This document shows positions 19,530-27,765 of a stretch of 64,000 nucleotides of DNA, in pieces. This stretch comes from Planctomycetota bacterium. GTDB taxonomy: Bacteria; Planctomycetota; Phycisphaerae; Phycisphaerales; UBA1924. Position numbers and translations under genes: made by a program. Below the pieces are notes generated by a model. It was given only the letters and a program-made list of their open reading frames with translations, searched no databases and was not told where the DNA came from. Location: NCBI GenBank assembly GCA_013285505.1, contig CP053450.1:1-64000 (forward strand). The letters run 5' to 3'. How positions within the stretch are numbered: the stretch's first letter is position 1; every line of letters begins with the position of its first letter.

Positions 19530-21615
19530 ATGACCACCGAACACAGCTCCGGCATCGAATCCGCCCTCCACGAGAACCGCACCTTCCCCCCGCCCAGCGC
19601 CGCCTCGCTGGGCATGCCCTCGTGGCACATCGCCTCGATGGACGACTACCGCGCCACGCACCAGCGCTCCATCGACGACCCCGAGGGCTTCTGGGGCGAG
19701 ATCGCCAGCGAGCTGCACTGGTTCTCGCCGTGGAGCAAAGTGCTCGAGTGGGACGCCCCCGACGCCAGGTGGTTCGTCGGCGCCACCACCAACATCTGCT
19801 ACAACTGCGTGGACCGACAGATCGACTCCGGCCACGGCGACGACATGGGCGCTCGTCTGGGAGGGAGAGCCGCTGATCGCCAAGGGGGCGCACGCCCGCG
19901 AGCCCGCGGCCACCGCCCCGGAGATCCGCGCGCTCACCTACCACGACCTCAGGCGCGAGACGGCCAAGTGCGCCAACGCCCTCAAAGCCCTCGGCGTCAA
20001 GAAGGGCGACGTCGTCACCATCTACATGGGCATGGTGCCCGAGCTGGCTATCGCGATGCTCGCCTGCGCGCGCATCGGCGCGGTGCATTCGATCATCTTC
20101 GGCGGCTTCAGCTCGCAGGCCATCGTGGACCGCGTGAGGGACGCCAAGAGCAAGACCATCATCACCTGCGACGGCGCGTGGCGCCGCGGCAAGGTCGTCC
20201 CGCTCAAGGACAACGTCGATGCGGCGTGCGACGAACTCAACCGGACCCCCGACGCCGTTGACTCGGTGGTCGTCCTCAAACGCTGCCACAACGCGATCAC
20301 CCACCACGCGATGCGCGACCACGACTGGGCCGAGATCACCGCGGCCGCGAGCGACGACTGCCCGTGTGAGCCGATGGACGCCGAGGACATGCTCTTCCTG
20401 CTCTACACCTCCGGCTCGACCGGCAAGCCCAAGGGCATCCTCCACACCACCGGCGGCTACATGGTCTACACCTACCTGACCAGCAAGCTCACCTTCAACC
20501 TCGTCCCCGACGCCGGGCAGCTCTACTGGTGCACGGCCGACATCGGCTGGGTGACGGGTCACTCCTACATCGTCTACGGCCTGCTGCCCAACCGCGTCCC
20601 CACGCTCATGTACGAGGGGGCACCCAACCACCCGCACGAGGACCGCTTCTGGGACATCGTCGAACGCCACAAGGTCACGCAGTTCTACACCGCCCCCACC
20701 GCCATCCGCGCGTTCATGAAGTGGGGCGACGAGCATGTGAGAAAGCACGACCTCTCCAGCCTCAAGGTGCTCGGCACCGTCGGTGAGCCGATCAACCCGG
20801 AGGCGTGGATGTGGTACCACCGCGTCATCGGCGGCGAGCGGTGCCCGATCGTGGACACCTGGTGGCAGACCGAGACCGGCGGCCACATGATCACGCCGCT
20901 GCCCGGCGCGACGCCCACCACCCCGGGCTCCTGCACGCTCCCCTTCTTCGGCATCGACGCGGCCATCCTCGACGAGGAGGGCAACGAGCAGCCCGCCAAC
21001 ACCGGCGGCCTGCTGGCCATCCGCAAGCCGTGGCCCTCGATGCTCCGCGGCATCTACAACGACCGCGAGCGATTCATCGACACCTACTGGTCGGCGTTCG
21101 CCGTTGAGGGGAATACCCCCACCAACTGCCCGAGCCCCTACTACCTCGCCGGCGACAGCTCCCGCCGCGACGAGCACGGCTATTTCTGGATCATGGGGCG
21201 GATCGACGACGTCATCAACGTCAGCGGCCACCGGCTGGGCACGATGGAGGTCGAGAGCGCCCTGGTCTCGCACGACGCGGTCGTCGAGGCGGCGGTCGTG
21301 GGCATGCCGCACGAGATCAAGGGCACCGGCATCGCGGCGTTCGTGACGCTGGCCCCCCACCACACCCCGGCCGATGCTGCGGCCGCCGACGCACTCAAGG
21401 CCGATATGCGCGCGCACGTCGGCGAAGAGATCGGCGCCATCGCCAAGCCCGACACCATCCGCTTCACCGACGCCCTGCCCAAGACCCGCTCGGGCAAGAT
21501 CATGCGGCGGCTGCTCCGCTCGATCGCCTCGGGTGAGGAGAGCACCAACCAGGACACCACAACGCTGGAGGACTTCTCGGTGCTGGCGAAGCTGAAAGAG
21601 GGCGAGGAGGGCTGA
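19530..21615 (+). CDS. acs: Acetyl-CoA synthetase, one frame break
   Basis: This ANL-family enzyme of about 694 residues makes acetyl-CoA from acetate, ATP and CoA through acetyl-AMP. Core motifs are [19 protein letters not shown] (P-loop-like AMP-binding), [35 protein letters not shown] and the C-terminal [12 protein letters not shown] containing the acetylatable catalytic Lys. The N-terminal acetyl-CoA synthetase domain reads [16 protein letters not shown]. The frame changes at 19845-19853; removing one G from atgggcgct gives [11 protein letters not shown], the expected family sequence. The length is slightly above the usual 650. Together with the DUF4212/SSS pair upstream it forms an acetate scavenging neighbourhood. 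Confidence 0.93.
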
Positions 21616-21631
21616 GCCCCGCGAACGGGGC
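21616..21631 (+). terminator. GC hairpin directly after acs, possible terminator
   Basis: The perfect stem GCCCCG/CGGGGC with a four-base CGAA loop begins right after the acs stop codon. There is no following T-run, as is common in GC-rich genomes, so intrinsic termination is possible but not proven. Confidence 0.45.
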
Positions 21632-21780
21632 AGGGGCCGGGGCGGCAGCGTGTGGGTGAATCCCTCAAATAGATAGCGGGCCAAGATTCTGCGGGTTTGC
21701 CTTGTTGGGGGCCGGGGATCTCGGTATGGTGGGCGATCCACCGGCCGGCGTTCGTCGGCTTCACGTTTGAGGAGAAAAAT

Positions 21781-23616
21781 ATGAAACGTACCGCTCTCGC
21801 CGCCAGCGTCGTCCTCTGCGCATCCGGGCTTGCCCAAGCGCAGGTGCAGTCAGGCCCCAGTGCCTTTGTTGAGATTCAGGGCTCCATGGAGTTCTCGGGC
21901 CGCGTGATCGTCCGCCCGTGGCAGGCCGAAGCGCTCGCCGAGCGGGGCATGGACCACCGCGCGATGCGGGCGATGAACCAGGCGGCCCTCGCCGAGCTGG
22001 CCAAGTACCAGGAGTACTCCTACGAGCCGCTGGTCGATCACTACATGATCTTCGTCCCCGCGGGGATGGGCGAGAACGAGTTCATCGCGCAGCTCCTGGC
22101 GACGGGGCTGTACGAGTTTGTTGAGCCCGATTGGACGCTCTACCCCATCGGCTGCCCTGACGACACGTACTTCAGCGCCCAGTGGCACCACGACGCCGCG
22201 CACCTCGACTCGTGCGCCGCGTGGGATATCCACTCCGGCAACTCCTCGGTCACCGTCGGCATCTGCGACACCGGCATCGAGACGACCCATCCCGATTTCC
22301 AGCTGCACCGCCAGCTCGGCTACAACGCGGTCGATCGGCTCTGGGAGAACCAGGGCGGCAACATCGGCGCGGTCCACTGGCACGGCACCGGCACGACCGG
22401 CTGTGCGGCCGCAAACGGCGACAACGCCACCGGCGTGGCCGGCACGGGCTGGAACCTCAGCCACCGCATGATGCGGGTGTCCAACAGCTCCGGCGGGTCG
22501 GCGAGCCTCAGCGATCTCGTCCACGCCGCGCTTACCTCCGTGCAGGCCGGCGACCGGGTCGCCAACGTTTCCTACTCCGGCGTCAACTCCAGCAGCGTGC
22601 GCTCGACCGCGACCCAGATCAAGAGCCTCGGCGGCCTGCTCACGTGGTCGGCCGGCAACGACGGCGCCAACCTCAACTGGGGCGACCGCGACAACGACGA
22701 TGTCATCGTCGTCGGTGCCACCGCCGAGGGCGATGCGCTCGCTGGCTTCAGTGCCTACGGCGCATCGGTTGACCTGGTCGCACCCGGCGACAGCGTCGCC
22801 ACCACCTACACCGGCGCGAGCTACGCCTATGTCAGTGGCACCAGCTTCTCGGCACCCATGACCGCCGGGCTCATCGGCCTGATCTGGTCCTACAACCCCA
22901 GCCTGACCCCCGACGAGGTCGAGGCCATCCTCAAGGCCGGGTGCGACGACCTCGGCTCGGGCGGCACGGACAACACCTACGGGCACGGGCGGATCAACTC
23001 GCTGCAGTCGCTCCTGCTCGCCGGCGGCGATCCCGGCAACACCCCGCCCACCGTCACGATCTCCAGCCCCTCCAACAACGCGACCTTCACCCAGGGCGAC
23101 AGCGTGACCTTCACCGGCTCGGCCAACGACGCCGAGGACGGCAACATCAACGCGAGCATCATCTGGACCAGCAACCTTGATGGCGCGATCGGTTCGGGCG
23201 CGAGCTTCTCCACCTCGACGCTCAGCGTCGGCACCCACACCGTGACCGCCGACGCGACCGACTCCGACGGCGCCAGCGGCGACGACACGGTCACCGTGAT
23301 CGTCGATCCGCCCCAGGGCACCGTCCCCGCCGCCCCGGACGGCGTCTCGGCGACCAACCTGACCAACCGCTACGCCCGCGTGGACTGGAACGACAACTCC
23401 AACAACGAGACCAGCTTCGAGATCCAGCGCGAGAAGTACAACTCGCGGCGGAACCAGTGGCGCAGCACCACCACGATTACCGGCATCGCGGCCAACTCCA
23501 CCAGCTACACCGACCGAGCCGGCACCGGCACCTACCGCTACCGCGTCCGCGCGAGCAACGGCTCGGGCGACTCGGCATGGTCGGCGTGGGCCGAGGTCAA
23601 CGTCACCCGCCGCTGA
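21781..23616 (+). CDS. Secreted subtilisin-family (S8) serine protease with C-terminal beta domains
   Basis: This protein of about 611 residues starts at ATG 21781 after a GAGGAGA ribosome binding site. The layout is a Sec signal (RTALAASVVLCASGLAQAQ), an inhibitor-like prodomain to about residue 125, then the S8 catalytic domain with Asp in GICDTGIETTHPDF, His in HWHGTGTTGCAA and Ser in SGTSFSAPMTAGLIG. A PKD/Ig-like domain follows (TVTISSPSNNATFTQGDSV), then a fibronectin type III domain (VSATNLTNRYARVDWNDNS, TGTYRYRVRASNGSGDS). All three catalytic residues are present. It is likely secreted to degrade external protein. No anchoring tail is visible. Confidence 0.92.
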   Translation: MKRTALAASVVLCASGLAQAQVQSGPSAFVEIQGSMEFSGRVIVRPWQAEALAERGMDHRAMRAMNQAALAELAKYQEYSYEPLVDHYMIFVPAGMGENEFIAQLLATGLYEFVEPDWTLYPIGCPDDTYFSAQWHHDAAHLDSCAAWDIHSGNSSVTVGICDTGIETTHPDFQLHRQLGYNAVDRLWENQGGNIGAVHWHGTGTTGCAAANGDNATGVAGTGWNLSHRMMRVSNSSGGSASLSDLVHAALTSVQAGDRVANVSYSGVNSSSVRSTATQIKSLGGLLTWSAGNDGANLNWGDRDNDDVIVVGATAEGDALAGFSAYGASVDLVAPGDSVATTYTGASYAYVSGTSFSAPMTAGLIGLIWSYNPSLTPDEVEAILKAGCDDLGSGGTDNTYGHGRINSLQSLLLAGGDPGNTPPTVTISSPSNNATFTQGDSVTFTGSANDAEDGNINASIIWTSNLDGAIGSGASFSTSTLSVGTHTVTADATDSDGASGDDTVTVIVDPPQGTVPAAPDGVSATNLTNRYARVDWNDNSNNETSFEIQREKYNSRRNQWRSTTTITGIAANSTSYTDRAGTGTYRYRVRASNGSGDSAWSAWAEVNVTRR

Positions 23617-23649
23617 TCAACGCGGCCGGAACATTCTGATGTCCCTCTC

Positions 23650-23679
23650 CGGGGGCGCTAGCGAGAGCCGGTGCCCCCG
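23650..23679. terminator. Inverted repeat between convergent subtilase and sulfatase genes
   Basis: CGGGGGC and GCCCCCG face each other across a 16-base loop, followed on the plus strand by ctttcgtt. The position between two converging genes suits a bidirectional transcription terminator. It could equally be a dispersed palindrome. Confidence 0.45.
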
Positions 23680-23715
23680 CTTTCGTTAGCAGACCCGCGG
23701 AGATGGCGAGCGGCT

Positions 23716-25201
23716 TCAGTCCCGCCGCACCTCTTCCAGCATCGTCCGCATCTCGCTGACACGCTCAGACTCAGCCTCGTAGAGGTTCTGCGTCTCCGCC
23801 GGGTCGGCTGCGAGGTTGTAGAGTTGCCCATCGGGCGCATCGTCCGCGACCTCGACCCGCGTCCAACCGCCCGAGCCCTTCGCCTCGATCAGCTTCCAGT
23901 CGCCCTGTCTGATCGCGAACCTGCCGCCCGATGAGTGCATCACCAGCGTCTCGCGCACCGACGCCGCGGGGTCCCGCAGCATCGCCAGCATGCTCTGCGC
24001 ATCCGGCGCTGCGCCCTCGGGCAGACCCACCCCCGCCGCCTCGGACAGCGTTGCCATCAGGTCGATCGTGCCCGCGAGATGGCCGTTGACCGAGCCCGCG
24101 GGCACCCGCCCCGGCCACCGCACGATCAGCGGCACGCGGTGCCCGCCCTCGAAGATGTCGGCCTTGGTCCCCCGCCACGGCCCGCTCGGCCTGTGGCCGA
24201 ACAACCGCTCGACCGCGCTCACCTGCGCCCCACTCCGGGCTCCGCAGGTGCGGGTCGCCCGCCCGCCCGGGAGAGCCGTTGTCGCTGGTGAAGATCACGA
24301 TCGTCTCGCCGGTGATGCCCGCCCGATCGACCGCCGCGAGCACGGCCCCGACCAGCGCATCCACCTCGCAGACCAGGTCGCCGTAGTCGCCCGCGCCGCT
24401 CATGCCGGCAAACTCCTCGTTGGGCACGATCGGCGTGTGCGGCGCTGTCAGCGGCAAGTAGAGAAAGAACGGCCGATCCGGCTCGCGCTCGGCGTGCGTC
24501 TCGATGTAGCCCACGGCCCGGTCACGCAACTCCGGCAGAATATCGTGCAGGTCCCATCCATCCTGGATCAGACCCGGCCGGCCGTAGACCGCTTCGGGCT
24601 TGGGGCGGTCCGGCACCGCGCCGAGCACCCGGTCGTTCTCGACATAGCAGTACGGCGGGAAGTTCGGCACGTCTGTCCCGAAGTAGGAATCAAACCCCAC
24701 CGTCAGCGGCCCCTCCGTGATCGGCCCCGCCAGATCGATCTGGGCCTGGTCGTACTGCAGATCCCAGAACAGCGGCAGCACCCCGCCCTCGTGCGTCGCC
24801 CACCGCATGCCCAGGTGCCACTTGCCGATGCACGCGGTCGCGTAGCCGGCTTCCGACAGCAGCCCCGCCAGCGTGACCCGGCCCGGCTCGATCAGCGGCG
24901 CGTTGTAGGGCCCGAGCACCTGGCTCTTCATGCGGGTCCGCCACGCGTACCGCCCGGTGAGAATCCCGTACCGCGTCGGCGTGCATACGGCGCTCGGCGA
25001 GTGCGCATCGGTGAACCGCATCCCCGCCGCAGCCAGCGCGTTGATGTGCGGCGTCGGGATCTTGGACGTCGACGCGTAGCAGGTCAGATCGCCCCATCCG
25101 AGATCGTCGGCGAGGATGAGCACGACATTCGGCGGGCCGCCCCGCGCCGTTGCTGTCCAGCAGAAAACCGCCAACACGACAACCAGCAACACTCGATTCA
25201 C
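23716..25201 (-). CDS. Secreted arylsulfatase, one frame break
   Basis: This sulfatase of about 494 residues has a signal peptide (MNRVLLVVVLAVFCWTATA) and the alkaline-phosphatase-like fold. NVVLILADDLGWGDLTCYA provides metal ligands, CTPTRYGILTGRY is the formylglycine motif (Cys-type, CxPxR), GKWHLG follows, and FTSDNGSPG supplies further metal-site residues. The frame changes near 24220. Removing one base next to ggcgca joins PHLRSPEWGA to VSAVERLFGHRPSGPWRG, after which ADIFEGGHRVPLIVRWPG agrees with the family. It should hydrolyse sulfate esters of polysaccharides in the periplasm or outside; the substrate is unknown. It is divergent from the cyclophilin gene. An anaerobic-type maturase is not in the window. 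Confidence 0.9.
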
Positions 25202-25375
25202 GCTCGCTCCGATCCGCTATTTACCGGCGCAGCCGCGGCCGGGCACCGAATCGGCCCGTCACCGCGCCCGCCCTCGCAGCATACCCCTAGACTCCCGCCA
25301 GACACCCGTTCCGGGCGGCGGCAAGGCCCGCGCAGCCCCCTCCCAACCCACACCGACCCTCACGCAGGAGCCCCC

Positions 25376-25873
25376 ATGCGCTTCCAACTCACCACCTCCA
25401 AGGGCGACATCGTCATCGAACTCGACGCCGAGAACGCCCCCGAGTCCACCGCCAACTTCGCCCAGTACGTCGCCGACGGCCACTACGACGGCACCATCTT
25501 CCACCGCGTCATCGACGGCTTCATGATCCAGGGCGGCGGCTTCACGCCCGACATGAAGCAGAAGCCCACCCGCGGCGGCATCCCCAACGAGTGGCAGAAC
25601 GGCCTGAAGAACCTCACCGGCACCATCGCCATGGCCCGCCTCGGCGGCGACGCCAACTCGGCCACCAGCCAGTTCTTCATCAACGTCAACGACAACCACT
25701 TCCTCGACACGCCGCAGCCGGACGGTGCGGCGTACGCCGTCTTCGGCAAGGTCACCGAGGGCATGGACGTGGTCAACGCCATCAAGAACGTCCGCACCGG
25801 CAACAAGGGCGGCCACGGCGACGTGCCGCTGGAGACAGTGGTGATCGAGAAGGCCGAGCGATTGGACGGCTGA
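25376..25873 (+). CDS. ppiB: Peptidyl-prolyl cis-trans isomerase, cyclophilin type
   Basis: This 165-residue single-domain cyclophilin carries the catalytic and binding motifs FHRVIDGFMIQGGGF (with the catalytic Arg), GTIAMARLGGDANSATSQFF and FGKVTEGMDVVNAI. It has no signal peptide, so it is cytoplasmic, like PpiB. The ATG at 25376 follows GCAGGAG. The intergenic stretch after it (25874-26032) contains nothing I can identify. Confidence 0.93.
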   Translation: MRFQLTTSKGDIVIELDAENAPESTANFAQYVADGHYDGTIFHRVIDGFMIQGGGFTPDMKQKPTRGGIPNEWQNGLKNLTGTIAMARLGGDANSATSQFFINVNDNHFLDTPQPDGAAYAVFGKVTEGMDVVNAIKNVRTGNKGGHGDVPLETVVIEKAERLDG

Positions 25874-26032
25874 GGACTACCGCCAACTCCGCTTCAAGGC
25901 GTCACTGCACCAATAGTAACTCGCCCAACAGTGTTTTGCGGTCACACGGACTGATGGGCCTACCCCAACACAAAGTTGGGCCTTCCGGCAGTGCCGCAAG
26001 CATATCTTCCCACAAACGCCACGTGTGAAGAA

Positions 26033-27394
26033 TCAGCACCCAGCAGACCAATCATTGAGGTAGGCTATAAAGTCCTGTGTGTTGATTGTATTGTCTGCAT
26101 TCCAATCGGAAATCGGATCTTGAACAGTCCAGTAATTTAAGTACAACAAGAAGTCTCGAGTATCTAGCATTCCATCCGTGTTTAGGTCAGCACGGCAGAT
26201 AATCCCGTTGACTTCATAAACAAATGCAGCCCCCACCACGGTCCCATTTTCGTAATTCAGTGGAGCACCTATCACGACCGTGCCACTGTCGATCCCAATC
26301 GACAGTCCAAACCACTCCGCCGCCGCCCCGTTGCTAGGTATGGCCTTCGCAATCTGCTCTCCCGTTGTTTGGCGGAAGAGATACGCCGACGCAATACCAG
26401 ACCCACTGTTGTATCTCGGTGCTCCGGCAGCAATGATTCCGCTGTCAATCGCTACGGACCAACCGAGTTGGTCGCCCGGGGCCCCATCTTTCGCGACGAG
26501 TTTGCCAATCAGTTCGCCGCTGCTTATCTCGAATAGGTATATGGAACCAGAATCAGCGCCTGTGTCGTCGTCCTTTCTCGCGCCTACAACAAGTACACCC
26601 TCACCGATCGCAACTGAGTATCCAAACTCGTCTCCGGCTGCGCCATCCGGGGCGAACACCTGTGCGACCTGTTCGCCAGTCGCTCGGTCAAAGAGGTAGA
26701 CCGACCCAGAGCCATCGCCACGGTCGTCCCGAAGCCGAGACCCCACGGCAATCACACCGCTCCCGACGGCTACCGACCAGCCGAACTGATCTTGATATGC
26801 CCCGTTGGCTGGGTTCAGCCTGAACAACTCGGCTCCGGAGACTGCATCAAACAGGTAGACGGCACCAACCTCAATGCCCCAACTATCTTGGGCATAGGGA
26901 GCGCCAACCGCGACCACATGGTCATCGATCGCAATTGCATGACCATATCCCTTCCCGTGCCAACCATCACTCGGAATCAGTTGCGACCGCAACGTACCAG
27001 TTACAGCATCGAAGAGGTAAGCAATTCCGGGGCCACCAAACTGGGTTGAGAAACCGCTTATCGCTACCACTCCGGCATCAATTGCGACGGAACGGCCGAG
27101 CCTGATTCTCGATGCATCCCCTACCGGGAGCAGTTTGGCAACCCTAGTGCCCGTTGCTGCATCAAACACATACGCCGAGCCCGATTGGAAGCCCCGATCA
27201 TCGTCGTAGGGTCCTCCGACGACCAATAATCCCCCGTCCGCGTCAACCGCGGACCCGAACCACTGGCCCGCGATACCATCGCTGGGGATTATCTTCAAGT
27301 CCTCGATAATCACTTGGCCTGCGGCCGAATCCGCTACCATGCATACGCCAGCAAACAAGACCGCGCCTACGACCTGACCTCTTCGGTTGAGCAT
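26033..27394 (-). CDS. Secreted FG-GAP beta-propeller protein with GC-type dockerin tail
   Basis: This 453-residue protein has a signal peptide (GAVLFAGVCMVADSAAGQ) and about seven repeats of roughly 50 residues of the form D.FGWSVAVG.GVIAVG......GSVYLFD, i.e. FG-GAP-type blades of a beta propeller. The C-terminal 55 residues form an EF-hand/dockerin-like pair (ADLNTDGMLDTRDFLLYLNYW, then WNADNTINTQDFIAYLND) ending in Gly-Cys. This is the GC-type dockerin tail known from Phycisphaerae, thought to anchor or sort proteins outside the cell. The start at 27394 is supported by GGAGG. The gene is visibly poorer in G and C than all its neighbours, suggesting transfer or recent duplication. Confidence 0.85.
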   Translation of the reverse strand: MLNRRGQVVGAVLFAGVCMVADSAAGQVIIEDLKIIPSDGIAGQWFGSAVDADGGLLVVGGPYDDDRGFQSGSAYVFDAATGTRVAKLLPVGDASRIRLGRSVAIDAGVVAISGFSTQFGGPGIAYLFDAVTGTLRSQLIPSDGWHGKGYGHAIAIDDHVVAVGAPYAQDSWGIEVGAVYLFDAVSGAELFRLNPANGAYQDQFGWSVAVGSGVIAVGSRLRDDRGDGSGSVYLFDRATGEQVAQVFAPDGAAGDEFGYSVAIGEGVLVVGARKDDDTGADSGSIYLFEISSGELIGKLVAKDGAPGDQLGWSVAIDSGIIAAGAPRYNSGSGIASAYLFRQTTGEQIAKAIPSNGAAAEWFGLSIGIDSGTVVIGAPLNYENGTVVGAAFVYEVNGIICRADLNTDGMLDTRDFLLYLNYWTVQDPISDWNADNTINTQDFIAYLNDWSAGC

Positions 27395-27765
27395 GATCGC
27401 GCCTCCTAAGCGCCTCGCGAACACTAGTACTCTGCACTATATCAATCCCCTGTGGGTGCTACAAGAGAATCTCTGTAATGAATATGGGTGATACTGCTGA
27501 CCGAACTGCGACATTTGCAGTCGGCAAAGTTGAGCTCTATTGTGCCACTAGTGGCTTGTCCACCAGTGCGACTGCCCCGCTGCGGGTGGACAAGCGAAGC
27601 CGCCACGCGGATAGGGATTGTCGGCGGCACCTCCCGTCGGCGCCGTGCCGCGCGGTTGGGATGTTGTGCCCCTCGAATGACTGAAAGCACAACCGACGGA
27701 ATCGCGTTCGATCGGCGGGAGGAACTTTCGGCGTCCCGCCACACGGACACAATGGGAGGACGCCC
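27395..27765. other. 371-base intergenic region between divergent genes
   Basis: This spacer separates the dockerin protein and the GH38-like gene, which diverge from it. Its left part is relatively AT-rich (around 27425-27540) and is the likely place for both promoters. Its middle holds an inverted repeat, listed separately. I see no convincing small ORF: the short frames here lack ribosome binding sites and coding character. Confidence 0.5.
27554..27595. repeat. REP-like inverted repeat
   Basis: GCTTGTCCACC and GGTGGACAAGC form perfect 11-base arms around a 20-base loop. The flanking gtggc on the left and gccac a few bases beyond the right arm extend the symmetry. It has the look of a dispersed extragenic palindrome; no second copy was found in this window. 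Confidence 0.55.

Noticed and set aside
19498..21837. Long minus-strand open frame of 779 codons opposite acs
   Set aside because: It is a shadow of acs: the acs frame carries all family motifs on the plus strand, and the antisense product has only His/Arg/Val/Asp-rich low-complexity sequence typical of GC-rich reverse frames.
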